Of a stretch of DNA of 64,000 bases, positions 22,336 to 34,500 are shown in pieces (positions within the stretch are counted from its first letter, which is position 1; every line of letters starts with the position of its first letter). The stretch is from Phlyctochytrium arcticum. Lineage: Eukaryota > Chytridiomycota > Chytridiomycetes > Chytridiales > Chytridiaceae. The DNA lies in contig JAHLKI010000004.1 in NCBI GenBank assembly GCA_025602905.1, positions 1,240,001 to 1,304,000 on the forward strand. Direction: 5' to 3'. The translations under genes were made by a program, and so were the position numbers. Below the pieces are notes generated by a model. It saw only the letters and a program-made list of their open reading frames with translations. It had not been told where the DNA came from and did no database searches.

Positions 22336-24600
22336 TATTTGAGATGATTTTTTGGATAAGGTTGAAGGTTGCGTTTTATTAGTTTCTCGTGCATTGTTTG
22401 ACTTGGATTTTTTGATTTTGACTTTTGGTTGTTATTCTGTTTAATCGTCATTTTCTGTCCGCTTATGTGGTCTGGTGATGGTAAGTGGTTTTCTGCACCA
22501 GGCCAGCAACTGGTCCGTCGGATCGGCTCTGGATCTGTCTGTTTTTTTTTGTAGTAACCTGTCTGCTTTTGCTTCCTCCGCGTATGGAACCCCTTTTCTG
22601 TTTTGGCAGTGCAGGACGTGGTGCAAAGGTTGTTGGGTGGTGGATATGGTAGTACTTGAGTAAAATCTCTCCCATGTTTCACTTTCATACTTTGTGGAGA
22701 TGCATTCGCATAGGCCTTGTTTTCCCTTAGCTTTGAATTGGCTTGCTATCTATTTTGTTGGGTTGGTTGTTGTTTCATTCTTGTCTCTTGAGGTGCGTTT
22801 GTCTGACTTTTGATTTTTATTTCTTCTTAGATTTTTTTCGGCTTCAGTTGTCTTGTTGCTTTTTTTGCAGTTGTGTTGGTTGGTTGTCTTGTTCTGTCCT
22901 CTTTTGTGGTCTCGGTCTGCTGGCAGGTCTACGGTAGTACAGTGCTTCGGCCAGAGGAGGACAGTGTGCGGGCCAGTATCGGAGCCGGAAGTGGTTGAGT
23001 CACGTTTTTTTTGGATTGAAAACAGGTGGGTCAGCACCTGTTGACAGTACAGTACTTCGGGATAAACCCTCAGCACAGCAACCTTGCCTCCCACTACTCC
23101 GCTGTGGGGACTCAGTTTGCTCATTTCCTCTATCAGTCTATCTCTCTGGCTTACTGCAAAATTTATTTTGCCCACAAGGGGACACTGGTGAACTGGTGCT
23201 GGAAAACAGGTCATCGTAAGCCGGGGGAACCTTTAGTGTGAATGCCCATTAATCATGCATGGTACTGGTCAAAATCAGCTGGCAAGTCCGTAAGCACACT
23301 TATGACTTTGATTTGACTACTAACCAGAACACAATGGCTGCAGTTTACCAAATACCAATCTTTGCTGCAAGTACACTGATTCAGATTCAGATTCAGTGGG
23401 AAGCCAGCTACATAAGTATATTTGGGGATGTGGTTATGAAGTATCCACATATTTACAACATTTTGTGGCTCTGATAAATGCTCCCTAGTCATGCCGGATT
23501 GGCTTTTGTGGGGTTGACAGACAATCTTTTTACAAATTGACCATTGTTGAAATAACTACTGAGCGAGATCAATACAGGAAAAGCCCACAGAAAATCAAAT
23601 TGGTCCTGGGCAGTGGGCAGACTCTGGGTCAAATATGGTTAGCAGCCAGGCTGGAAACAAGGCAGAGAACAACTGAGGAGCAACTTCCAAACAAGACAGC
23701 AAACAAGATTGACCTTGCAGGTGGCTATGCATCCACTGTCAAAGGGCCTTTGTGAGTCACTATGACAGGGGATGGAGAAATGGCAAAAAGACCCCGTGGA
23801 GATTTGGCAGCCGCCGGTCAAAGTCCACTAACATCTGGCGGAAAGTCCCCTGTAGAAATTTGGCTAAGTCAGCATGCAAAATTTGGTGGCTATGGATTTC
23901 ACGTTTGCAGCCCGTTTCAGTCAAATTGGGTAGTTTGCGCTAATTTTGCCACCCATCAGAGAGCATTGGAAGTTGAAAGTTGAAACTGATTTATGAGTCA
24001 GGAGTTTGGCGATTGATTGAAGGGTTTTTTCGGGCGAAGGTATGGAAGCAGCATGGCACAGTAACGTTGTTTGTTGAGTTAGGTTTTTTGCCCGGGAAAT
24101 TCCAATTTTTTTCAGAACACTTCAGTAAACCTTCAGCTTTGTAGCACCATTGGTGACCATGTGGTCACCACCACCGTAGGAGTGGTGGGCACCACCAGTC
24201 CGAAGACACGGATCGAGGCCACATGACCTTGAGTCACCACAGCACATTTGATCACCTTCAATATTTAGCCTAGTATACTAAATTGCCCTCTGTCTTTTGA
24301 TAATGTCTTCCCATTGCCGCCCTCAGGGGGGCATTTCCTATACTACAAAGCGGGAGAGGTTTGACTCCCTGGATGGAGAACAGAGAAGATTGTACCCACA
24401 ATTCTGACAGGTTATGATAGCCCTGAGCTCCTTTGAGCTATAACCAACATCTTAATTCAGTATGTACATGTGAGAATAATGACAGCCTCTGCTTGTCTAC
24501 GACACCATTGACAGCCAGTGCTCGTCAATGACACTCAAGGATCTTCACATTACGACAGCCTCCGCTAGTCGCTACAATCAAGAAAAGCCAGCCCCAGCTC
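22336..24600. other. No gene recognised; one repeat fragment
   Basis: T-rich and low-complexity stretches dominate 22340-22960. A partial copy of the MITE at 26603-26727 lies at about 22975-23085 in opposite orientation. A palindrome GGTGACCATGTGGTCACC lies near 24153-24170. No coding motif is supported. Confidence 0.4.
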
Positions 24601-24619
24601 AGCAATTATCAAGAAGTCA

Positions 24620-26448
24620 TGGCATCTCACCAACAATGACCTCAGATGGACCCGGCCATGCAAGCTGGCCTTGACGCAGCGATCCAAAACGCAACTCGGC
24701 AAATGGACGAACGGTTCTCGCAACAACTCAATACGATGCGCGAAAACAACCAACAAACAATCGAACTCCTATGACAATCAATCCAAGTCACCAATGCCCA
24801 ACTCCCAACACCAGTGATGCGGAAGCATCAAAACCAAGAAAATACGTACCAGTCAAGCATTCATCCCCACGTTCACAGGCGAACTGGACGCTTCCGGCAA
24901 TTAGGAATGAAAATCCTCCAAACTATGATCGCGAAGATGGAACACTATCTTGGCCAAACCTTTGATCTAATGCCGACACCTTAAATCTTCCAGTCAATCG
25001 TCTTTCATCACTCGCCCCGGAGCGTTGGATTACCTACAAAGAGAACAATCCAGACTGGCAAACTGAAATCACCAATTGGACAACATTCAAGACCAGATTC
25101 CTTCAAGAAGAATTCACTCCCGGAGCCTACTGTACAATGAACAACAGATTGCCCGTTTAGAGAGTCTGAGATTGGAAGGTACTACTTCCGCAATGCAATA
25201 CAATACAGCATTTGCCAACATACAGTACAGTCTTCCATCACCAACATCAGCGCTGGGGAGTTGACCCATGTCCACCTCAAAGGACTGAACAAAACAATTA
25301 GAGGTCGAATTGACAACGCGTTAGTCACCCATCCGCTGGAAGAACTGCAAAGAATGACGATCAACGCCGAAGCCACAATTCCACGGGCCGATGCCAACAA
25401 CAGCAAAACAGCACCCAAAAGCGCGTTCCCGACATCCCACAAAGAGCAAAATCAAGACAGACCATACTCAAACCAACAAGGATGAGGACGAGGGCACGGC
25501 ACTTTCAAATCCCGACGGCAAAATCAGTAACCGCGAAGTCTATGCACACACTGCAGAGAACCCCACCACTTCAAGAGTTGTCCCGTATTATGGGAAAAGA
25601 ACAAATCATCTAAGCAGCACACAGCAGCTATCGCCAACTCTAAGGACCACATTGTCACCCGAGGAACCCAGCTGGAAGATTTGCAACTGCACGCCCACAT
25701 CTCCATCTCGGGAACCGATCCGGCTCATACAACGAACGAAAACCACCATGCTCTACAAGCTACACCTCCGGTAAACCCCCGCGACCTCTGGATTGTAGAC
25801 TCGGCTGCCACTACCCACATGTATTGCAACAAGAACGAAATTCAAGGATACCGGCCCATCAGTAAGGACATCACAGTTGGCAGCAACACCACCATCCCGG
25901 CCATGGGGGCCGGAACAGTTCGATTTAACCAATATGACATCCCAGTTCTGTACAGTATGTATATACTCTCGGATTCAACCTTTTATCAGTGCAAGAAACC
26001 ACAAAACTCGGATTTAAATGCACCTTTGCAAACAGCACCGCCATTATGCACAAGGACAACACAGTCTACTTCCGCACGAACCACCCCAAACCTTTCCCCA
26101 GGAACTACCATTCAAGACAAAATCCCAGAGAAGCCCACCTCTTCAAAGGAAACACTATGGAACCATCGATTCGGACATCCCAGCTCCACCGTCCTAATCA
26201 AAGCAAAAGATTCCAGCGTAGGACTACAATCAACATTCTCGCCAACCAGGAAGCTTGTCAATTGCGAGGGATGTCTTTACGGTCAAATGAAGCGACAGCG
26301 TTTGCCTACCAAAGCTTTTGCCCCAAGCCAACCTCCTAAAGACAAGCTTGAAATCATCCATGTTGACCTTGCCGGAAGGTACCCCACTCCATCCCCAAAA
26401 GGCAATGTTTTCTTCATTGTTATTTACGACACCTTTACACACAAATGA
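24620..26448 (+). pseudogene. Copia gag-protease-integrase fragment
   Basis: Gag-like sequence begins near 24650 (DERFSQQLNTMRENNQQ) and continues in several frames with WITYKENNPDWQTEITNW and THVHLKGLNKTIRGRIDN. A knuckle-like CTHCREPHHFKSC is near 25545. The protease motif LWIVDSAATTHMY is near 25790, the GAG-pre-integrase motif WNHRFGHPSST near 26160 followed by CEGCLYGQMKRQRLP, and integrase starts at IIHVDLAGRYPTPSPKG. It is cut off at about 26446, before the second catalytic Asp. Multiple frameshifts and stops occur in gag. RT and RNase H are absent on this strand. Confidence 0.75.
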
Positions 26449-26602
26449 TAGATATACTGTACTTCTTTCTCAACACGGACGACGTCTACCACATCACCAA
26501 AGGTTGGTGCTTAATGGTCGAGAAAGAAACCCGTGCGCATGGTGTCAGAGTTATTGCAGACATCGGTCGAACCCTCCCCTGTATACATGAGCTTTCCGAC
26601 TA

Positions 26603-26727
26603 TGCTGAGGGTTTATCCCGAAGTACTGCTGACAGGGACCAGTGCCAACCCACCTGTTTTCAAGTCCAAAAAATCGTGACTCACCGCTTTTTGGCTCCGC
26701 CCGATTCTGATTGATAAACCCTCAGCA
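26603..26727. mobile_element. MITE-like element with 15-bp TIRs
   Basis: TGCTGAGGGTTTATC at 26603-26617 is repeated in reverse complement at 26713-26727, bounding a ~125-bp segment without coding potential. Related sequence occurs inverted at 22975-23085 (sharing ACAGGTGGGT and ACTTCGGGATAAACCC), and its outer end recurs at 17083-17128. This is a small non-autonomous family of unknown parent. Confidence 0.65.
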
Positions 26728-27095
26728 CTGTTTACAAGCCCATTCATGGGCGCGATGCAGTCAAGTGCTTTGGTACAGTTGGTAGTCCTCCTGGTTCAGT
26801 TGCTCTGACTCAGTGTTGGCTGTCAAGACTTGTCAGGGGTCTATGGGTGTGTTCTCTGGATTGGCGTTGTTCAGGTCAAACTAAACCAAGGTGTCCTTGA
26901 AAAACTTGGCTTGGTGCATGATACACTCACCGGAGCTGAGGGACACAATCTTGGGGCCATTAAAGTACTTAACGGGTCCTTTGGAGGTGACCTTGAATTT
27001 GTCATAAAGCTGGATTGGGCTGGCCACAATGATCGATACTGTATATTATAGACAACAATGATGGCAAGTGCGTTGCCTTATGGGTGGAAGTAAAC
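26728..27095. other. No gene recognised
   Basis: Spacer between the MITE and the inverted copia fragment. A 73-codon frame (26830-27051) has no recognisable domain. Confidence 0.3.
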
Positions 27096-27099
27096 GCTT

Positions 27100-28050
27100 T
27101 CATCGGCGGGAAGTGGTTGGAATCCAAGGGACTTCATTGCTCAGCTGGATTCTTTCCACCAACAGTTGGCGCTTTGACGTAATCCGTAGAGGGGAAGGAC
27201 GATCTGAAGGAATTGACAGCCAGGAAAGTGGTGTTCCATGCCGGGAGGTAATCTGCAGATGACTATTTTGTTGTGCATTTGGGACAACGTACTGTTGGAT
27301 GGGCTGTTCAGTATGAGCTGCAAAAGCGAGTCGGATCCTGTATGAGCGCACATGAGCAACAGTTGCGTAACTTTCCTCATAATCAATGCCTTCTTGTTGT
27401 CGGTTCCCCTGCGCGACTAAGCGTGCCTTGTATTTGTCAAGAGATCCATCAGCGTTGTATTTCTTCTTGAATACCCATTTGAGGTTGATAACGCGTTGCT
27501 GCGGGGGCTTATGTTGAACTGTTTGAGGAGGGCATCGATTTCGGTCTTCATGGCGGTTTGCCACTGGGGCCAGTCCCCGCTGGCTGGTGCTTGTTTGAGA
27601 GTTTGAAGCTCGTTGTATTGGGAAGCAACAAAAGCGGTGGTTGCATTGTAAGCAGGGTCCAGTAGGCCCTTCCGTGTTAGGTTGGCGCTGGTTCCATGTA
27701 GTTGAGGGGCATAAAGGAATTGTTGGAAATCATGTCATTCTTGGTCTAAGAAGACTTGGGGAGTAGGGGCTCCCGGCTTGACGCCGGGGTAGGGTGTCCA
27801 AACTAGTTATTGCTCAAGGAAGATGGCATCGTGGGATTGGACGAATCTTGTTGCAGGGTGTTGATCCAACGGGTTCCAGGTTGTCCAGCCTTTTGTGCCG
27901 CTAGGGTATCCTACGAATTGTACTTTGACGGAGCGTGGTGTGAAGGAGTTGCGGGGTTTTTCCGGGATATGCATAATTGAGCCGCTGAATGATCAGTCGG
28001 AGTTATCGCAGAAATCGGTCGAACACTCCTCTATGCCACGGACTGCCCCA
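27100..28050 (-). pseudogene. Copia integrase C-terminus and RT N-terminus fragment
   Basis: Reading the minus strand, integrase-tail motifs (VGYPSGTKGWTTWNP near 27880) precede an RT start at 27564 with QRVINLKWVFKKKYNADGS, KYKARLVAQGNRQQEGIDY and EESYATVAHVRSYRIRL. The RT frame breaks near 27250, within what should be the motif-A segment, and shifts to PGCQFLQIVLPLYGLRQSAN. Stops and shifts are frequent. It is opposite in orientation to the copia fragment at 24.6-26.4 kb, and the two are not obviously parts of one insertion. Confidence 0.75.
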
Positions 28051-28126
28051 CGTACCTATGAGCCCATGCTTGTAAGGCAGAACCTCTGCAACATCTTTTG
28101 ACCGATACGGTTTGAGTGCCTCATCA

Positions 28127-28498
28127 TCAATAAGTTCTTTCGCAGTAGAGCACGTCTCTACTCGATCTACGTATGTCTTCCATTATATGGTGCTTATGTT
28201 CTAAACCATAATTTGATTGGAGCTCGACAGAGACCATTGAATCTTCATGATTTTTGACCACGCGCAATCTAACCGGACATTCCATGGGGATATGTCCTGG
28301 AGTGACCCTTCTCTTGACTGGCCCGGACTCCGCTTCTCGAGGTCCTGATCCATGTTCTTTCCGTCGCATAGCCATTCGACAAGTATAAACCGTTGTAGTA
28401 AGGGGCGGTCCTTTTTTTCCAACAGCGTCATACTTGTGCTGCTTCACCCAAAAGTTACAACCGCACTTCCATTGCTTGTCAAATTCGCTCTTTGTCAA
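28127..28498 (-). pseudogene. MULE-like N-terminal fragment
   Basis: The 123-codon frame FDKQWKCGCNFWVKQHKYD ... PVKRRVTPGHIPMECPVRL ... SNYGLEHKHHIME parallels the N-terminus of the MULE-like gene at 13818-13279 (FDSEWKYGDNFWTQYGVY ... SGYANHSDGH). The conserved Trp, Cys and His spacing suggests the same DNA-binding module. Only this piece remains; no core follows on the minus strand. Confidence 0.6.
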
Positions 28499-28499
28499 T

Positions 28500-29090
28500 G
28501 AGAATGGTTGAGTTGCTTGTTAAAGCCTTTTCCGCAGGACATCAGAGATGGACATCTTGCAACTACCGAGAAAAAACGGGAAACATTACAACCAACCAAT
28601 GGGAATCAGGAATCTGATCTTTGCGTGGTTACTTTAGCAGCGTATCTGGGGCGTACTATCGATTATGATCTAAGTGGGCAGCGCGATCTATCAATGTACA
28701 ATCTGGACGGAGTTTCAACTTAATGAAATCCGTTTGTTTAGATGTCAGCCAGCCACACTTGTTTGTCTCCCCCATCTGCCAGTTGGAACCAAAAATATAC
28801 CTCGCCCGAGACGCTCCCCTCTTGTGACTGAAACTTTTCTAAGGAGGTTTCGAAAGGAATACGGGCCCACCAAAGGGGTAGGCCCTAAAAGTGGATGTGC
28901 CAAACGACACTTACCCAAAGTGGGAGGTTGAACTTCGTGTTTTGCAAGACGGTCTTCAGGTAACTTTGGAGACCTAGTGGGAAGTGAAAAAGGTTGTAAA
29001 TCAACGTTGTTTGAACTAGAAACACCACAAATAAATGAACTATTTTCCTTTGGTTGCTTTCTTGCTGGCAGACAAGGAGCCACTCCCCCC
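28500..29090. other. No gene recognised
   Basis: Short frames only. Nothing matches the element families found elsewhere in the window. Confidence 0.3.
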
Positions 29091-29753
29091 TCAGCTACCT
29101 GATCGAAAGGGCCTTTTGCCTTTTCCCTTTCCCTTGTACTTGTTGTTGCCGTCCTTGACCGTGCATAAGTCGCGTACCAACTTGTAGGCTTTGCGGGTGA
29201 CTCTCAACCACTTGTCTGCGTCGAAAACCTTCACCTTCTTGGCTCTGCTAATATAACGTAACTGGTTGAACACATCAGATGTGGCCATCCCGTGCATATC
29301 CAAAGATGCAAGGACTTTGTGACGGTAAAAGTCCAATATGTGGCAAACGTTATCCGCTTGAAGTAGGGAGGCAGCATAGAGCAGGGCCAAAATGGTTTTC
29401 TTTTCTTCAATGGTCAGGTCAGTTTGCTGAATTTGTTGAACTCCAACAGCAGGGTGCTGCAAGGCGGCCAAGAGACCTTCCGCTTTGTGTTGCGCAGTAA
29501 TCTTTGCAGCTGACAGGTTGCAGTACCAGAGGGATCTCCTTATCACACAGGCAAATGACGGATGCTGCCATAGTGCTCTCAACAGGTGTAAGAGCATGTT
29601 CAATGGGGGCACGGAGCTGAACGCATTCCAGAAACTTGCAGCCAATGGCAGCGAGGCAGCTGCACCACTTCCAGAAGGCCGGGAGCTGGCCGTTACATCA
29701 GCAAGCATCGGCATTGTTTCTGTAATATATCTAGATTCGGCGTAAATGACCAA
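29091..29753 (-). CDS. Hypothetical protein, basic C-terminus
   Basis: An uninterrupted 220-codon frame. It has an Ala/Ser-rich start, a helical middle (TAQHKAEGLLAALQHPA, KKTILALLYAASLLQ, SDVFNQLRYISRAKK) and a Lys/Gly tail (NNKYKGKGKGKRPF). I do not recognise the family. It lies head-to-head with the HARBI1-like remnant starting ~180 bp away, so it may be the accessory gene of that element, but no SANT or Myb signature is clear. A short intron in the first third is possible. Confidence 0.4.
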   Translation of the reverse strand: MVIYAESRYITETMPMLADVTASSRPSGSGAAASLPLAASFWNAFSSVPPLNMLLHLLRALWQHPSFACVIRRSLWYCNLSAAKITAQHKAEGLLAALQHPAVGVQQIQQTDLTIEEKKTILALLYAASLLQADNVCHILDFYRHKVLASLDMHGMATSDVFNQLRYISRAKKVKVFDADKWLRVTRKAYKLVRDLCTVKDGNNKYKGKGKGKRPFRSGS

Positions 29754-29904
29754 ACGTCAAACTCAGTAACAAAGCTCCTCAAGCTTGATCATCTTCAACC
29801 CAATCAACAAGATGATGATCGACCCACTCGCCCGCCTCAACCCAAACAAAGACCCCCCCCCCTGTGCCCCGTGCCGCTGAATAAGCAGACAGAGTCAAAG
29901 ATGA

Positions 29905-31015
29905 TTGGTTTTGCAAGAACTCTTTTTCTCATCCTCAGACAATGACAGTGACAATGATCTCGACCCTGCCACTTCCGCTCAATTGTCCAAGCTCAAGCGC
30001 TTGCAGAAACAGGAGTGGACCAAACTCCTGAGAGCAGCGCTGGATAAGCACAAGAAGAAGAAGCGGAGAAGACCACTATGGGAGACCAGACGTTACATAT
30101 TTTGTCCATGGGAGGAGGCCCATCAAAAACTGTTTGACCAGTATTTGGTGGGCAGTCCTCGGTACACCCCGGAAATGTTCCGCAGAAGGTTTGGTTTTGG
30201 TTACTGCCATGGGGTTGCTTGAGTTTGCATCTTCCGATAGTAATGCCTGCCGAGATAGATTTCGAATGTCTCTCAATTTGTTAAGTTGGCATCAGAGTCG
30301 CCTTCCCATGGTGATTTTTTTGAGCAGGTATGTTTCAAGGCTTGTTTGGGTCCCGCAAGGATGTGCTAATAAGATGGATCATCTTTAGAGAGTGGACTGC
30401 ACTGGCAACAAGGGGTTTTCCCTGCAGCAGAAGGTCACGGCAACATTACAGCAGCTGGCCTACAGCATAGCCGAAGACTTCCTGAGTCCCTATATCAGTT
30501 AGGGTTAACTCCTGAAGGAAGGCAAGGGCACAGCCTGCAATGTGACTATCAACGGCAACAGGTACCACCAACTATACTATTTGACCGATGGCATCTAACA
30601 ACCAATGGCAACAGGAATACCCAGCCGTACTACCTTACTGATGGTATCTATCCTACCTACCAAGGCTTTGTCAAGACATTCTCGCAGCCGCGAGATGAGA
30701 AAGAGAACATGTTTGCTCAAGTTCTAGAGGCCGTCAGGAAACATGTAGAGCGAGCGTTTGGAGTCTTACAAGGTGAGGTTTAGAGTAATCAGTATTTTGC
30801 GCCTGATTGATGATGCTAAAAGTTAGGCCCTGCCCAACGTCCACCCCGTCCCTGCACTCTTTGCACATAAAGTCTTAACCCCAGTCCCTCACAAACAACT
30901 CTATCACACACCCTGCTCAACGAGACTGCCCATCTCCAATTGCAAGATGATCTGAAAGAGGACATCTTTTGGAAGATGAGTATACAGATCAATCAGGACA
31001 GCTACAGTTTGTAAA
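29905..31015 (+). pseudogene. Plant-like HARBI1/ALP1-type transposase remnant
   Basis: The N-terminal part reads EEAHQKLFDQYLVGSPRY and TPEMFRRRFGFGY, a standard HARBI1 opening. Then DCTGNKGFSLQQKVTATLQQ and LAYSIAEDFLSPY near 30400. After a gap that has lost the central catalytic Asp segments come VTINGNRYHQLYYLTDGI near 30550 (a second, partly duplicated copy near 30620), YPTYQGFVKTFSQPRDEKE, KHVERAFGVLQ near 30750 (Glu region) and a LQDDLKEDIFWKMS tail near 30950. Stops, shifts and the internal deletion make it non-functional. It belongs to a different Harbinger lineage from the one at 18-22 kb. Confidence 0.8.
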
Positions 31016-31321
31016 TACACTTCCACTGAATTTAATATCCTCCCTGTAGCTACAAGACACACTATTTTAAATCCGAGAGGGGCCAACGGGAGCTCTGTAG
31101 TTTAGCGGGTGGTTGTAAGTGAGGTGATAAATAAACCCAAATTAAGAATTAAGTGCGATTATGTCATCCAAAGCTTGGCAAGCTCTGTTAATGTTAAACA
31201 CTACCTGTATACTCTATTCTATTCTTACTAGACTTCGGTACCATACACAATAGAAGCGTGTGAGAGGAAAGTGGTGAATGTCTCAGCCTGGTTGATGCAG
31301 TACTTCTTACAGAATTCTGGT
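31016..31321. other. Spacer, no gene
   Basis: Sequence between the HARBI1 remnant and the MULE terminal repeat. No coding or repeat structure noted. Confidence 0.35.
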
Positions 31322-31562
31322 AAACTAGTATGGTACGGGTTATATCTAGTACAGGTACAGGTATATTTTGTGCGGCTGGTACAGGGTACAGAGTAGTTGT
31401 ACCTGTACCAGCAAGGCCTTCCTGCACCACCTGTACCAGGAACTTTCCGCACCACGCGTGGCTTATCCAGAAAAAAGGGGCCGGCATGCGGTCTGGTATG
31501 CTGCACTTGGTAACAGGTTTCTCCCGCCAAAAAGCCCGCCAATAGTTCAAACTTGCGGCACA

Positions 31563-34500
31563 ATGTCAGAACCTCCGACCGGCGGAGGTGCGAGCACCCA
31601 GGTACTGTATGCTAACTTCAAAAAGCCTGCCTATACTGTATTCTGCCAATTATACTAACTATTTATTCTCAAAATTTCCAGATCATTGACGTAGACGATT
31701 ATGATATTCCTAAGAACGAAAGAGTCGCCAGTTGCATCAGGACCACGCAAGTAAGCATTTACCGAAACTGAATCCGAAAGGGCCGAAAGAACCTGCTTTT
31801 AATTGGGCCAAAATTGTGCTAACCTGTATTTCCAAAAATTCTCAGATCATTGATCTTGATGACTTTAAATTTACTCCTGCCAAACATGAAGCAAATGCTA
31901 GCTCAAGCAGCACGCAGCAGGTAAGCTAAACTTTGAGAGAGACTTGTTTTTTTTTGCAAGAATTATGTTAACCATATTTTCCGAAATTTCTCAGATCATT
32001 GATTTAGAGGATTTCACTCGCACCACCAACCAAACGGGTGCCAGCTCAAGCAGCATGAAGGTAAGCTAACCTGGAAAGACACTTGTCTTTTTAATCTTGC
32101 TAGAATTATTAACTATACTGTATTTTCCAAAATTTCTCAGATCGTTGATTTAGAAGTATCTACTCCCACCAGCAATGAAGAAAATGCCACCGGCTCTAGC
32201 AGCACGCAGGTAAGCCACATCCGAAACAGCTCCCTTTATTTTGGTCAGAATTGTGCTAACCATCATTTCCGAAATTTCTCAGATCATTGATTTGGATAGT
32301 CCTGATGTTTTGATCGAAGAAAAATACCGCATTTTTAAGCACACGCTTGTTGAAAAAATCATCTATGCACATGAGCCAATCGAGTATCCCCCAACATCAG
32401 AAAACGGAATTGCCATCCTTTATGATATTAACGGATGGAAAACCACGACCGCAGCTTTTTCCGACATTCAATATCCGATCGGAAACCCTGGAGGACAAAC
32501 GGAGGTTTTCTGCTATTTTTTAAATGCTCAAGTGAGTAGTATCAACGTGAATCTGACGTCTATCGGATGTCTTATTCGCAGTTTAGGTAACAAAAAGCTA
32601 TCGAACCTGCAAGGGGGTGAAGATGTGTGAGCATATTAGTGAGGACATCCGCCAGATTACGCATTCGTCCGTGGATCCCGAAGAGGCTTATTTTATGAAC
32701 ATCGCCCGAACGACAGTCTCATCCAAAGGAAGCTCGATTGATTGTAAAACGAAGGAGTATGTATTAATTATGGAGTGCAAATTTGCAAAAATTACTTCAC
32801 GTCATAGGTATTTTTTTGCTAGACAAACTATGACATGCAAGTACACCAACCAGCAAGGCCATAAATGCACTGGCGGCCACATGGTTTTTCGGAAGTTTTC
32901 GCAGGTAAGAGCGCTCGGCAGATTGGTCGTATGGACGCTCCTACTCACGCGTTGTTTAGCCAATGGTTCTTGCAGGCGGTGCCACCCACTCCCGTCGATA
33001 AATTTTTTCTGGCCTGTAGCGAGTGGCAACCTACCCAGAAGCATCTAGTCGTTGTCATCCCCGACCATTACAACTTGGAGTACCTACGACGACTGGTAGA
33101 GGGCGATGAAATTGTAAATGAGCCTGAAAGCCAGCGTGACCCAACCGATCCATGCGCAACAGTTTTACCGGCGTCTTCCCGTCAAAAGTTTTGTTGTAAG
33201 TACTCATCCAATCTAGTAGTTAGTTGAAAATTCCAGCTAACGAGTTACTGTAGTTGAGTTGCATAAACTGGATGGCGACTGGGAGCAGGGTGCAGTTCAG
33301 CCCAAAACATGCAACGTTAAATTCATCAAAGTCACATCATTGGATCTGGTCGCCTGCCCGTATGTCATGGTCATTTGTATCGGCACTCATAGCCATCGCC
33401 CGCCTCCACCTTTGACCATCCCATTCAACATCCACCAAGAAATTGAAGAACATCTCGCCGGAACGGAGAGTGGCGCGCTCCAGCCCCGACAAATTATTGG
33501 CAGAAAGTTTCTTCAAACGTGGTTCAGGTGAGAATCACAACACGAGTTGTATATGACAGATTTCTGAGTCAGAAATAGTCGTGGAATGCAAACGATTGCT
33601 GCTGAGTTCCATCCAAGTCTGAACCGATTATCGTCGGTGAGGCGTCTTGTATCAGCGGAACGTCGTAGAAGAGATCCGTGGGGCGAGTCTGTTGTTGGGG
33701 TTATGGCCGAGCTTTATAAGCATCAAATGCAAAGGGATGATCCGGACGCTTGTTATATCCGAAAAGCTGGTCAGTGAAGCGCATAGAACGGATCGGCAAG
33801 TTCGTATACTGAAATTGACTACGTGTTACTTTTAAGATTTCACCAGCAACAACAATTTTATCGCCATCTGCGGAACCAAAAAGCAAGTTGAAGCCCTGCA
33901 GAGGAGCGAGGAGATTCTTGTTGACATGACCTTCAAAGGTATGCGTGGAGCGTTCAATGAGTGGGAAGTTGCTATTAGAGACCCCGACGTTGATATCCAT
34001 CCCTCAGGTGAGTACGGTATGACATACAACCTTAGTGCGCCATGTGCTAAGACCGATTTCTCCCAACAGTCTTGGCTTGTGTCAGGATACTCACAGATGG
34101 CCACGATGCTGAGACATACTGTACTGCCAAATGTTTGAACTGATCACTTCTCTGTATCGCCAGGAAACTGGAAGGGGCCTTCGGTTCTCTCACATTCATG
34201 GCGACGAGGAACCTGCCATCAGCGTGATTATGGCCGACCTGGACGGCGGTCAATACAAAGGTTTGGAGTTATTTTTGAAAAAGTTAACTGCAGAAACTAC
34301 CAAGATGACATGGTCTGAGCACCTTTTGCACATTTTCAAATCCTGCGTGGTGCATTTTACAGTAAGAGGTAAAATCCACTGCCAAATGTCCTTCAATTGA
34401 GTTAACTGTTGCTTCAGAAATGTTCTCAAAAATGCAGCTGGTGAAGCCCGCAAGTCTCTCCAAGCCCTAATGGAGTCTATCTGCACATACACCAATCCCG

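Noticed and set aside
24153..24170. GGTGACCATGTGGTCACC palindrome as a third Crypton end
   Set aside because: No recombinase remnant lies nearby and the flanking motifs GCGGGTCAC and GGTGATCC are absent.
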